DNA of 64,000 nt from Bacteriovoracaceae bacterium UBA6153 (GCA_002428265.1 DIUR01000028.1:62001-126000), one strand, 5' to 3'. Positions 44,913-53,574 are shown, counted from the first letter of the stretch. A program made the numbers and translations. The notes: generated by a model not told the origin, from the letters alone.

Positions 44913-45733
44913 ACTAGTATTCCTTTATGAAAGCAATACGATTCCTTTGCTGGAGAATTTTTAGAAAAAGACATGTACCTGTTTACATAAACAATATCAG
45001 CTTCAATAGAGAGCTTTTTATCGCTCAAGATTACAAAATAATCCAGCGATCGTGATTTCATAATGTCCTGAGCGGCCTCTAGCAACCCCTTCAAATTTAT
45101 TACATCTATGTTGGCAGCTTGGACGTAAAGGCGACTTATAATATTATGATTTATTGAGTAACTTCGATATTTTTTATCTGTAAAAAACAACAAGCTTTGG
45201 CCGTCTATAACGACTTCTTCGGCATTCTCATCAATAGGATGCGTGGTCTTAATACGGATTAAACTATCGGAGTTCGATAGTTTTTCTTTTTGGGCCCGAA
45301 ACAAATGAGAATAAATAAACTGGTCCTCGCATGCTTTTAGCGAATAATCCTCTACTAAGAACTTTAGCAACTCCAAAGATTTTATTTTTTCTTCGACTGC
45401 AACGAGAGTGTATTGTGAAATCTGAGAGAATATTTTTTTATTAGCACAATCAAAAATCTTTAAAAACACTCTTTGGTTTTCAAATGATTTTGCTGTTACA
45501 AGATCCGTAACAAAAAAAGTATTTTGATTATTTTTAAGCTTTATAAATGAACACAACCCAATTAATTCCTCATTTAAAAAAGCTCCAAAAGAAAAGCTTT
45601 CACTTGAGAGAGAATCGTAAAGCTTAAAAAAATTTTCTTTTCGAATTTCTAAAGGCTCCGCATGAAGTCTTTCTTGCTTAAGACTTATACATGCACTTGA
45701 ATCATCAGCATTAAGCTCTCTGATTGTTATCAT
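44909..45733 (-). CDS. GNAT-like acetyltransferase domain protein
   Basis: A 274-residue protein. The first half looks like a GNAT fold: ITIRELNADDSSACISLKQERLHAEP, a central LIGLCSFIKLK strand, and FVTDLVTAKSFENQRVFLKIFD in the acyl-CoA region, although the canonical Q/RxxGxG/A loop is degenerate. The second half is a further alpha/beta region ending in two Cys-free strands and a YCFHKG tail. It overlaps the ATP-grasp gene by 4 nt. The family is assigned by pattern only, so call it probable. Confidence 0.65.
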   Translation of the reverse strand: MITIRELNADDSSACISLKQERLHAEPLEIRKENFFKLYDSLSSESFSFGAFLNEELIGLCSFIKLKNNQNTFFVTDLVTAKSFENQRVFLKIFDCANKKIFSQISQYTLVAVEEKIKSLELLKFLVEDYSLKACEDQFIYSHLFRAQKEKLSNSDSLIRIKTTHPIDENAEEVVIDGQSLLFFTDKKYRSYSINHNIISRLYVQAANIDVINLKGLLEAAQDIMKSRSLDYFVILSDKKLSIEADIVYVNRYMSFSKNSPAKESYCFHKGILV

Positions 45734-45738
45734 TGGCC

Positions 45739-46746
45739 TTAAACAAGTCCGGCAGTTTTATAATACTTTTTCACGTAAGTTCCATACCACTTTTCCCAGC
45801 CTGCAGATACATGACGAGCACTCGTACCTTTTTCAATAATTGTCTTAAAATAAGGCATAATATCGCTCTCAATCGGATTTTCATAATCAGGAGCATTGGC
45901 AAAATCAAACTCATAGATATCAACTCCATGATAAAGACTCAATGGATGCTTCTTAATAAGAGTAAATCCCTTTAAATCATTCTTTTTCTTCAAAAGACCT
46001 GCTCCTCTAGAAAGCATCATATGCTGCAAATATGAATCCTTAACAAGTGTCCCTCTATTAATTTCAAAATAGAGAGTATTTTGAAAATCCATATTCATTT
46101 TAATAATTTCCCATTCAGGAAAATCAATATCGAGTTTTAGATTTTGAAACATGACTTTGGCGTACTTGAAAATATTTTCATCCTGCCACCTTCCCCATAA
46201 GTCAGTTCTCTTATTTGGAAGATAAGCACTAATCTCTATTTTCTCTAGGTCTTTTTTACTAAAAACAGCAGCCAATTCTTTAATATCTTCAGTGAACTCT
46301 TCTGGGTCAGCAAGGGTCTCATTCGCTACACCAGTGATTACAATCTTCTTGGGAAGGTTATTAGAATCAAATACATGATTTGAAGTAATATCATAGAAGA
46401 TGACATTTTTTTGCCATTCCTTAGGAACTAAAAACCAATAATCTTTATGAATAATAAATTTTCTTTTTCCCTTCATTAGATCAACTGAAGCTTCCTGAAA
46501 AAAATAACTTAATGGAATTAAGCCATCTCTTAACATCCAAACATTTTTTTTCAAAAGCTGCTCGTGAGCGGCCCCCCCAAAAAGAATAAAAGGATTTAAG
46601 TGAGAAAAATACTTATCACTAAAAGGTGAAAGATAATTCAAATATTGTCTCTCGGCATCGCTAGTTAATCCATTATTATTAAGATAAAAACTTTGAATGT
46701 AGTCATAGCTCCACTGAATGATCTCTTTTGGTTCGTTATTTTTCAT
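45739..46746 (-). CDS. Unknown protein of precursor-divergent operon
   Basis: A 335-residue soluble protein with many aromatic residues and no recognised motif. Notable stretches are FILFGGAAHEQLL (about 53-65), KKIVITGVANETLADPEEF (about 134-152) and a Trp-rich C-terminus (SAGWEKWYGTYVKKYYK). It overlaps the GT4 gene by 11 nt and is followed after 5 nt by the GNAT-like gene. Function unknown; the context suggests a tailoring enzyme or scaffold. Confidence 0.75.
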   Translation of the reverse strand: MKNNEPKEIIQWSYDYIQSFYLNNNGLTSDAERQYLNYLSPFSDKYFSHLNPFILFGGAAHEQLLKKNVWMLRDGLIPLSYFFQEASVDLMKGKRKFIIHKDYWFLVPKEWQKNVIFYDITSNHVFDSNNLPKKIVITGVANETLADPEEFTEDIKELAAVFSKKDLEKIEISAYLPNKRTDLWGRWQDENIFKYAKVMFQNLKLDIDFPEWEIIKMNMDFQNTLYFEINRGTLVKDSYLQHMMLSRGAGLLKKKNDLKGFTLIKKHPLSLYHGVDIYEFDFANAPDYENPIESDIMPYFKTIIEKGTSARHVSAGWEKWYGTYVKKYYKTAGLV

Positions 46747-48079
46747 TATTGTTTTCCTTAGTCTTGCCAGAGATATAATTATTATAAAGCTGAGGATAAT
46801 AGCCTTTATCTCTAGGTGCTAAAAATTTATTGTATTTAATTTTTGACCAATTCTCATTCATGGCGAATGCATGCTGCTCGAGCAGCCACGTAAATCCAGT
46901 AAAAGGAACTCCGTCTTTTTTTAAAATTTCCCTCAAGACATCTATATTGCCCTCTATGGAGAACTTCGCTAAAAATTCCTTAGAGTGACTAAAGCGCAAG
47001 TTATCACTTTTGCCAGCATAGTTTTCAACTAAGTCGATAAACGATTGTGTTCCTAACTCGAACCCAAACTCACTCAAGCCTACAGAGACAAGTTCACAGT
47101 GCCATTTATCACTCGAGGCAAATGATGAATATCCTCCCCAATCAGTCAAAATGCTTGTTAAACCAGTGGCAAGGGCCTCCGCTGGAGACATTCCGTAATC
47201 TTCATCGTGATACAAGCTAAAGCTAGCAAATATATCTGCTGCTGCCTTGGTGACACGCAAGCTTGCTTTCCCGAGATGACCAAAAAATTTAACTCGCTTT
47301 AATTCATCCTGAGAACACCCATCTAAAATAGTTTGTATTTTAGCAAACATGTAGCCTGGATAAGACTCATAGCCGATAAAATCAGCACCGACATCATCGA
47401 AAGCTCCAACAACCCATAAATGAAATCGCTTACCTTCTTTTTTAATTTTTAAAAATTCATTAATAAGCAAATCAACATTTTTTTGAAGACTGATTCTTCC
47501 CGAGTAAAGAACAACGACATCGTCCTCACCCAAGCCCATCTCAGCTCTTAAATCAGTTCTATCTTTTGAGCTGTAAAAGTAATCTTTTGCATTGACTGGA
47601 AAACATAATTTATCAATTGGCCTCTGAGCTTTAAAGTCATCTGCTAAGAACTCATTTACTAGTCTTTCTTGTGAATCAGATGCGACAATAAAACGCACCG
47701 GATGGCCTTCAAGCACCTCGTTAAGATAATTCCACTGCTTTGAAAAATAAGTGAAGTCTCCATAAAGGTGAAAAATCATCGGTGGCAATTTTGAAAGCTG
47801 TGCTTGAATTAAAAGAAATGAAACAACAACAGGCGGAGGTGGTAAGTGGTCCACGAATACCAAACGATCAGGTTTCGTTGCTTCAATATGCTTATAGAGT
47901 TCCGAGACAAGAGAGCTATAACTCTTCATCTCACCTTTCATTAGATCTTCAGGCAACTCAAACCAATCCAGTTCAAACCCCTTCCCCAACCCATGATAAA
48001 GCTTATGCAGATTAGGTGAAATGACCTTACAACTTCCCCATTTTGATTCAGTCGAACTCTTTATGATGAGTAACTTCAT
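46736..48079 (-). CDS. GT4-type glycosyltransferase
   Basis: A 447-residue GT-B enzyme. The C-terminal domain carries VVVLYSGRISLQKNVDLLINEF (about 188-209) and the E-x7-E region as SLYHDEDYGMSPAEALATG (about 303-321) that holds the nucleotide sugar. The paralogue at 49698 has the same SLYHDED-G-SP-EAL block. It is first in the minus-strand operon and divergent from the precursor peptide gene by 245 nt, so both may answer to the same control region. Confidence 0.93.
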   Translation of the reverse strand: MKLLIIKSSTESKWGSCKVISPNLHKLYHGLGKGFELDWFELPEDLMKGEMKSYSSLVSELYKHIEATKPDRLVFVDHLPPPPVVVSFLLIQAQLSKLPPMIFHLYGDFTYFSKQWNYLNEVLEGHPVRFIVASDSQERLVNEFLADDFKAQRPIDKLCFPVNAKDYFYSSKDRTDLRAEMGLGEDDVVVLYSGRISLQKNVDLLINEFLKIKKEGKRFHLWVVGAFDDVGADFIGYESYPGYMFAKIQTILDGCSQDELKRVKFFGHLGKASLRVTKAAADIFASFSLYHDEDYGMSPAEALATGLTSILTDWGGYSSFASSDKWHCELVSVGLSEFGFELGTQSFIDLVENYAGKSDNLRFSHSKEFLAKFSIEGNIDVLREILKKDGVPFTGFTWLLEQHAFAMNENWSKIKYNKFLAPRDKGYYPQLYNNYISGKTKENNNEK

Positions 48080-48181
48080 AATACCCCTAAATTAATTAGA
48101 TCTTAATTATGAAGGGCTTTTATCAGTATGTAACTATCCTAATTAATTGATTTAGTACTAATTTTGTAGAGGAACAAGCTC

Positions 48182-48247
48182 AAGTATTGGCTTCAATTAG
48201 AGGCAAAGAGAACGTCCAGGCCCCCAGGTCAAGCCCAGCAATACCTT
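48182..48247 (+). other. GC-rich imperfect inverted repeat upstream of the precursor gene
   Basis: Within an AT-rich gap, AAGTATTGGCTT (48182-48193) pairs with bulges to AAGCCCAGCAATACCTT (48231-48247) around a GC-rich centre holding two CCAGG blocks. This could be a regulatory RNA or DNA structure between the divergent operons. The remainder of the 48080-48324 gap shows only the promoter listed next. Confidence 0.3.
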
Positions 48248-48274
48248 AATTTAACAAAGGTTTGTTTATTGTTA

Positions 48275-48304
48275 TTGATATTTAAACCGATAGTGTATTA
48301 TATT
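48275..48304 (+). promoter_or_regulatory. Sigma-70-like promoter for the precursor peptide gene
   Basis: TTGATA (5 of 6 for -35) and TATATT (5 of 6 for -10) are 18 nt apart. The start of transcription would fall near 48311, giving a very short leader that begins right at the AGGGG ribosome site. Confidence 0.55.
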
Positions 48305-48324
48305 AAAATGATAGGGGTTAATAT

Positions 48325-48477
48325 ATGAGTGACAACAAAGGTAAGCCAGAAGGCGAACCTAATTCAAAGGGTTTAGATAAAAAGAAACCATTTGGTTCTT
48401 TGAAACCTCTAACTGCCATTCAAATTATCAGCCTTATAGTGCCTTCATCTCCTGCTGGTGCAGGGGCGTGCTACTAG
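48325..48477 (+). CDS. Putative RiPP precursor peptide (50 residues)
   Basis: A 50-codon gene with an AGGGG ribosome site 7 nt before the ATG. The product opens MSDNKGKPEGEPNSKGLD, a hydrophilic, charged and Gly/Pro-rich leader-like half. A hydrophobic stretch follows (PLTAIQIISLIVP), and then a compact C-terminal segment SSPAGAGACY. This leader/core layout, the small size, and a PqqD-like gene 15 nt downstream with two radical SAM/SPASM genes close by, are the classic marks of a ribosomally made, modified peptide. Cleavage and modification sites are unknown; Ser, Thr, Pro, Cys and Tyr in the last 20 residues are the candidates. It matches no class I know by heart. Confidence 0.72.
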   Translation: MSDNKGKPEGEPNSKGLDKKKPFGSLKPLTAIQIISLIVPSSPAGAGACY

Positions 48478-48492
48478 CTCCTAGGTACCGTA

Positions 48493-48798
48493 ATGAAACA
48501 ACACGAATTATTTCCAAAGATCTCTGCTCAAATTTTTAAAAGCCCTAATAATCCAGAAGAGTTTTTTCTCTTCAATACTTCGACTAATAAAGGTTTTGCC
48601 ATTGATGGCTTCGCGGCCGTTTTATGCAAAAAGTTCACAGGCGATCGCACTTTAAATGAAGTCATTGCAGAATTTGAAGCTGAGCAAAAACTAGATAAAA
48701 ATGAGTACCAAACTGAAATAACTGAACTACTTGCCGAGCTAGAAAAAAACAGACTTTTAGTTTTCCATAATACTGCTCAAGAATTGGAAGAAAAATAA
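48493..48798 (+). CDS. PqqD-like RiPP recognition element protein
   Basis: A 101-residue protein with the PqqD fold pattern: an N-terminal beta hairpin (ISAQIF...EEFFLFNTSTNKGFAIDGFAAVLCKKF) then helices (LNEVIAEFEAEQK, EITELLAELEKNRLLVF). PqqD-like domains (RREs) bind the leader of RiPP precursors and present them to the modifying enzyme. It begins 15 nt after the precursor stop and 16 nt before the dioxygenase, in one operon. Its ribosome site is weaker than that of the precursor, which fits more precursor than enzyme. Confidence 0.85.
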   Translation: MKQHELFPKISAQIFKSPNNPEEFFLFNTSTNKGFAIDGFAAVLCKKFTGDRTLNEVIAEFEAEQKLDKNEYQTEITELLAELEKNRLLVFHNTAQELEEK

Positions 48799-48814
48799 TT
48801 TCTTCTAAGGAAAC

Positions 48815-49696
48815 ATGAAGAAAAAATGGATAATAAATATTGATGAAGTTCCACAAAACATCACAATAGAGAAGTTTATCCGCACTCTTACTGACATCAA
48901 TAAACACATTGAACATTTAAAATCTAAAACACCTGACTACCTTTCAGTGCCTATTAATTTTTCTATTGAAGCGCTAAGATCTGATCTCCTATCGGCCTTA
49001 AAAGATATTGCTAGCTACAGTTTTGAATATAAAGGCAGGGAAGAAAAATTTGAAAGTTACGTATCCACTTCTTTAACTTACAACCCTAGTGCAATAGATA
49101 ATATTTCTTCTGATCCTCATCAAAGCGGGTTAGGTTCCAAACTATACAGTGAAGGCAGCTCTAATTTTTACGAAGCCACGGCGGCACAAAAAAACACTTA
49201 TGCTGACACTTACTCTTATTTTGAAAGAACTCCACTATCAAATCATGGTGAAATAAAAATTCTATTGGATTCTTTTGAGAGAACTCTTATACGATCGAGA
49301 GTTTCAATCATCAAGTCAGGTCTTTCTGAAAGCACCGATTTAAAATATTTATGGCATAAAGATGAATCTATTTTTTTAAACTTAAGAGTTAATATTCCTA
49401 TTCAATCAAATGAGAATTATGTCATCCAGATGATAGATGATCAAAAAAGTGATTCCGAAATCATCGAGTTCCAATTAAAAACTGGAAACGCTTTCATCTA
49501 TGACACTCAAAAGCTTCACCGTCCATTATGTAAAACTTTAAATACGACAGATAGAATTAATATGATTTGCGGAGTCTCTCCATGGTTTGATTATCATGAG
49601 GAGCAAAAAGCATGGATTTCTAATGATTATTACGGCGAGCTTCATCCTTTTGATATGTTCATGCAAGGCCAAATATCAAAGCTGATAAAGGCGTAA
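48815..49696 (+). CDS. 2-oxoglutarate/Fe(II) dioxygenase, aspartyl-hydroxylase-like
   Basis: A 293-residue enzyme. The iron site is His181-x-Asp183 (WHKDES) and His235 (KLHRPLCK), with Arg247 (TDRINMI) for 2-oxoglutarate. The N-terminal 120 residues are helical with no known motif and may bind peptide. It follows the PqqD-like gene by 16 nt and precedes the GT4 gene by 1 nt, so oxidation of the precursor peptide is the simplest hypothesis. A hydroxyl group made here could be the site of glycosylation. Confidence 0.85.
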   Translation: MKKKWIINIDEVPQNITIEKFIRTLTDINKHIEHLKSKTPDYLSVPINFSIEALRSDLLSALKDIASYSFEYKGREEKFESYVSTSLTYNPSAIDNISSDPHQSGLGSKLYSEGSSNFYEATAAQKNTYADTYSYFERTPLSNHGEIKILLDSFERTLIRSRVSIIKSGLSESTDLKYLWHKDESIFLNLRVNIPIQSNENYVIQMIDDQKSDSEIIEFQLKTGNAFIYDTQKLHRPLCKTLNTTDRINMICGVSPWFDYHEEQKAWISNDYYGELHPFDMFMQGQISKLIKA

Positions 49697-49697
49697 T

Positions 49698-50918
49698 ATG
49701 AAAAAAATACTACTTCTAACTTCACATTTTTCAGAACAAGATAGTGTCACCAGCATTACTAAAAATATTATTCTAGGTTATAAACAACTTACTAACGTAA
49801 AAGTAAAGATTCTGGCCATTGAAGACTATTCAACTCTTAAGAATAAAAAACTTACTTATGATTTTATCATTATTGTTCACCCCTATGTCATGCTTGCCAA
49901 CGAACTCAAGTCGATCATTACTTTACCATCGCTAAAAGAAATCACTTTTATCTTTTATGTATTTGGAGATCTTGTTAGAAAGTCTGGGCAACTCATTAAT
50001 CTTGAAGAGAGCTTACTTGATAAAAAAGTTCATTTTATAACTGCTTCTCATAGCTATAAAAGCATGATGAAGAAATGCATTAAAAACTCTAAAGAAGTCT
50101 CTCTCGTTCCTTTTCCCCTTAATCAAAAAACTTTTTATTATAATTTGCCAGCAAGAATGAAGTTTAGAAAAGAGCACAAACTGGTGCCAACTGATAAGGC
50201 ACTCATCTATACAGGAAGACTTTCCTCTCAAAAAAACATTGATTACCTGATCAAAACTTATTCACAAGTTAAATCAAAATATAAATCCGTAAAACTATTT
50301 ATTTATGGAAATATTGATGAGTTTGATGCTCCCACCTTTTACGAAAGAAAATATGCACCAGGCGATTACTTCAATCAACTTAAAAAAGCTCTTTCTGAAA
50401 TCCCTGCTAATGATATTGTTTTTTCTCCTAGAGTAAATCATAAAAAATTGAATGAGGCCTATAATGGATGTGACTTGTTCGTCAGCCTGAGTCTCTATCA
50501 CGATGAAGATTTTGGCTACTCTCCTCTAGAAGCTCTTTGTTCAGGAACTCCTGTCTGGGTGACTAGTTGGGGAGGATACAGGGATCTCAACATAGATAAA
50601 AAAAGCTTAAACACAGTTAATTATGTAAAAGTTAATTTTAAAGAAGATGGCCTGGAAATTGATGATAACAACTGTGAATCATCTCTCTTGAATGCGCTAA
50701 AAAAGGCCAAACGAAGCAGCCAAACGTCAAAAAGCTATCGCCGGCATTATTCTATTGAAACAATTTCAGCTTCCTACTCAAAAACTCTATCTAGAAAAAC
50801 AACCATTTTCACTGGGTTCACTCCAGAGTTTGTTAACCTGTCTCTATCAATGTATATGAATCAAAAAGTAGATTTGAAACTTTATCAAAACTTTTATCAA
50901 TCTTTTTGGAAGAACTAA
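49698..50918 (+). CDS. GT4-type glycosyltransferase (paralogue of the 46736 enzyme)
   Basis: A 406-residue GT-B enzyme. Sugar-nucleotide elements are ALIYTGRLSSQKNIDYLIKTY (about 172-192) and SLYHDEDFGYSPLEALCSG (about 267-285), nearly the same block as in the divergent GT4. The N-terminal domain is shorter than in that paralogue. The pair flanks the precursor gene on both strands, consistent with two glycosylation steps on one peptide or with two sugars. Adjacent genes are 1 nt away on both sides. Confidence 0.92.
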   Translation: MKKILLLTSHFSEQDSVTSITKNIILGYKQLTNVKVKILAIEDYSTLKNKKLTYDFIIIVHPYVMLANELKSIITLPSLKEITFIFYVFGDLVRKSGQLINLEESLLDKKVHFITASHSYKSMMKKCIKNSKEVSLVPFPLNQKTFYYNLPARMKFRKEHKLVPTDKALIYTGRLSSQKNIDYLIKTYSQVKSKYKSVKLFIYGNIDEFDAPTFYERKYAPGDYFNQLKKALSEIPANDIVFSPRVNHKKLNEAYNGCDLFVSLSLYHDEDFGYSPLEALCSGTPVWVTSWGGYRDLNIDKKSLNTVNYVKVNFKEDGLEIDDNNCESSLLNALKKAKRSSQTSKSYRRHYSIETISASYSKTLSRKTTIFTGFTPEFVNLSLSMYMNQKVDLKLYQNFYQSFWKN

Positions 50919-50919
50919 G

Positions 50920-51366
50920 ATGAAGATGCAAATAAACCATCATTTCAATTTCAATAAAGATGTTTTTAATCAAGAACAGATGAAAGAAATGAGATATGAC
51001 GTTGGTGAATTAAAAAATGATCCATCATTAGCAAGCATGTCATTTCAATTTTTTAAAACATCAAGACCTTCTAAAAAAGCTAGTATAATTCTCCATTATC
51101 AAACCCATAATGGAGATGTAAAACTTACTCATGCCGGAAGCTTATTTCATGTTGATAAGATCTTTAAAAAATCGTCTCTCGAGGATTACAAAATCATCAT
51201 CAAAGATTCATCTCAGCTAAAAATAGACTGCTGGATATTAAATAGTCTTCTTTCATTGGGAGCACAGCTAGCAGTTGAAGATTATAAAAGGCCCAAAGCT
51301 TCGCAAAAAGAGCGCGTGTACAACTTATCTCTACAACATGGCGTTCGAATAATTGAGGGTCAATAA
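50920..51366 (+). CDS. Unknown small protein of precursor operon
   Basis: A 148-residue soluble protein without signal peptide or known motif. It has a basic centre and two beta-strand-like stretches (KASIILHYQTHNGDVKLTHAGSLF). It lies 1 nt after the GT4 gene and 2 nt before a dioxygenase, so it is co-translated with peptide-tailoring genes. No function is assigned. Confidence 0.75.
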   Translation: MKMQINHHFNFNKDVFNQEQMKEMRYDVGELKNDPSLASMSFQFFKTSRPSKKASIILHYQTHNGDVKLTHAGSLFHVDKIFKKSSLEDYKIIIKDSSQLKIDCWILNSLLSLGAQLAVEDYKRPKASQKERVYNLSLQHGVRIIEGQ

Positions 51367-51368
51367 AA

Positions 51369-51947
51369 ATGATTATTAAATTTGAACAAAAAATTAATAT
51401 CGAAAAACTAAAGACCTATTTAGAAATGGTCAAAACAACTTGTCCCCCTTTTATGAAGAAAAATGGCCCATGGGGGGGATGGTCTATCACCTCTTCCAAT
51501 GGTGAAGTCTATGATGGATGGCAAGCAGGCGAGAAGGCCTATTCAAAATACTCAAGCGAGGAAGAAAAAAAAGCAATCGTTGATTTTTTTGCAAGTGTCG
51601 ATTTCACTAAACCAACAGCTATTCATAATGCTTACATTGTAGAACTACTGCAATCCTTAAAAATCTTGGCCCCTAACCTAAGATTATCAAGACTAAGAAT
51701 TGCACTCTTAAAACCTCACCCAGAAGCTGAGGCATACTGGCATCAAGACAGTGATGGAAGAGATACCTTTAGGCTTCACATCCCAATAGAAACTAACGAT
51801 GAATGCTTTTTTGATTACAAAGATGAAAGACATCACATGCCAGCTGATGGGTCAGTCTATCTAGTTAATGTGGGGAAAATTCACAGAGCATTAAACTTAT
51901 CAAACAAAGACCGCTACCATCTTATTGCTGACGCTTATAAAGATTAA
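51369..51947 (+). CDS. 2-oxoglutarate/Fe(II) dioxygenase, aspartyl/prolyl-hydroxylase-like
   Basis: A 192-residue minimal cupin dioxygenase. Iron ligands are His125-x-Asp127 (WHQDSDG) and His172 (GKIHRALN), and Arg182 (KDRYHLIADAY) binds 2-oxoglutarate. The layout is that of the small Asp/Asn beta-hydroxylase family. It is the last gene of the precursor operon and overlaps the convergent radical SAM gene by 26 nt. With the enzymes at 48815 and 29048 this makes three related hydroxylases in the locus. Confidence 0.86.
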   Translation: MIIKFEQKINIEKLKTYLEMVKTTCPPFMKKNGPWGGWSITSSNGEVYDGWQAGEKAYSKYSSEEEKKAIVDFFASVDFTKPTAIHNAYIVELLQSLKILAPNLRLSRLRIALLKPHPEAEAYWHQDSDGRDTFRLHIPIETNDECFFDYKDERHHMPADGSVYLVNVGKIHRALNLSNKDRYHLIADAYKD

Positions 51948-53574
51948 GATGATCGCTTAAATTAGCACCTGTAAAATGTTCAAGTACTAATGAAAAATCT
52001 TGCTCAGATGTTGCAAGAATAGCTTGCTTTAGAAGATCTCTTCCCAAGATTTTTTCGAGATAAATAATGAAAGAGTGAGACTGAGCATAGAGTAAATTTT
52101 CACCTGGACGTTTATCATCAAAGCCTTTCATCAGATCTTTGCGATTCATTTTATGAATATTTTTATCTAAACTTATGTCTTTCAATACCTTTTTGCCTTG
52201 AACCCATTCACATAAACCTTCTTCTATCCAGTCCGGAAGATTAAGCGACTCTTGGTTTAAAAAGATATGTGTCAGCTCGTGTACGATGGCCGGAGATAAC
52301 TCAGGGCCTTTAAGATAAAGCGTGTTACCAGAAGTCACAGCACTAACCCATTCTGGTAAATATTCTGACTTACTTGCCAAAAGCATCTCTTCAAAGTGCT
52401 CTACAATATTAACAGTAATATTTTCATGCAATGGCCATAGCTTTTCTTCGAGGTCAGTGATTGCCACATTAACTTTTTTAACGAGTGGGCCAATTGTATC
52501 TAAATCTATCATCGAAATAAAATGAGCTCTCTTTTCTTTTCTAAAATAAATAGGCCTCATTAAAAAATGGCACCAGTCTCTAAAAAAATCACAGCTGACT
52601 TTTGTATCTGCCCCTGCGCCTATGTGATAATGAACTTGCTCAATAGCAAGACCATTGCAGTGCTCTCTAATGCTACAGCCATCACATGTGCGAGCACTTC
52701 TCTTCATCGTTTTTTTTGAGATATCGCTATGAAGACCTGATTTAATAGAATCTAAAAATGTATCGATATGATAGACGCTGTATTTAGATTCATTATAAAT
52801 TGGGAAATAACAACTTCCATCAATATTAACGTCAAGATATAAAGTTTCTGAAAGCACTTGCTCACGACTTTTTTCATTTTGAAAATTATTGATAACTTTT
52901 TTCCAAGGGCCACTTATCTGCACGCCTTTACTCATTCCATAGAGGTAAACAGACATATATCTCTTCATACCGATTTTGTGAGTGATCATGTCTAAATTAT
53001 AGAACTGATCCAGGTATATTTTGCTGATATTATATTCGGCCGCAATATCAACCAGGTCTTTAAGATGATTATAATTAGATGGCATCATGTAAGAATTTAT
53101 CTGAGAAGGTGCTTCGTGCTTTTTAATTAAATCCAAAGCAGGTGTCACCATATGATAAGTGCCTTTGCCTTGATGAGTAGGCCTTGAGAGATTATGGACC
53201 TCTTCTTTACCATCCACACTAACGTGTATTTCTAGTTTGTTTTTTTTAAAAAAAAGGACGTCTTCTTCTTTTAACAAACTCCCATTCGTATTCATTACCC
53301 AATGAATCTTTATGCCTTTGTAGTTTTCGCCAAACTTGAGAAGTCCTTCTTTGATAACCTTTTTATTAGCGAGTGTTTCTCCGCCATAGATTGAAATCAT
53401 AGTTTCTTTAAAATTTAAGTGAATCAAGGAATCAATAAAAACTTCAACAGCTTTATCGAAAACGTCCTGAGACATCACCCTATTCGGAAGGTCATTTTCA
53501 CCTAATTCAAAAACATGACAATTTGGACATTTAAAATTACATAAATTAGAAACATGCAATCGAAGCCAGTTCAA
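51922..53574 (-). CDS. Radical SAM/SPASM peptide maturase fused to an HExxH metallopeptidase-like domain
   Basis: A 550-residue fusion. The radical SAM motif is Cys12-x3-Cys16-x2-Cys19 at the very N-terminus, with SIYGGETLAN (about 61-70) for SAM. A SPASM-type auxiliary cluster region follows (TCDGCSIREHC at 297-306, Cys255, Cys328). Residues about 370-550 form a gluzincin-like domain: His432-Glu-x-x-His436 in VHELTHIF and the third ligand Glu in PDWIEEGLCEW near 451-452. A maturase and a possible leader protease in one chain is unusual. It overlaps the second maturase gene by 4 nt and so acts with it. Confidence 0.88.
   Translation of the reverse strand: MNWLRLHVSNLCNFKCPNCHVFELGENDLPNRVMSQDVFDKAVEVFIDSLIHLNFKETMISIYGGETLANKKVIKEGLLKFGENYKGIKIHWVMNTNGSLLKEEDVLFFKKNKLEIHVSVDGKEEVHNLSRPTHQGKGTYHMVTPALDLIKKHEAPSQINSYMMPSNYNHLKDLVDIAAEYNISKIYLDQFYNLDMITHKIGMKRYMSVYLYGMSKGVQISGPWKKVINNFQNEKSREQVLSETLYLDVNIDGSCYFPIYNESKYSVYHIDTFLDSIKSGLHSDISKKTMKRSARTCDGCSIREHCNGLAIEQVHYHIGAGADTKVSCDFFRDWCHFLMRPIYFRKEKRAHFISMIDLDTIGPLVKKVNVAITDLEEKLWPLHENITVNIVEHFEEMLLASKSEYLPEWVSAVTSGNTLYLKGPELSPAIVHELTHIFLNQESLNLPDWIEEGLCEWVQGKKVLKDISLDKNIHKMNRKDLMKGFDDKRPGENLLYAQSHSFIIYLEKILGRDLLKQAILATSEQDFSLVLEHFTGANLSDHLNLYKRQQ

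Noticed and set aside
48308..48328. Six-codon upstream frame overlapping the precursor start
   Set aside because: The predicted transcript starts after its ATG, and no ribosome site precedes it.
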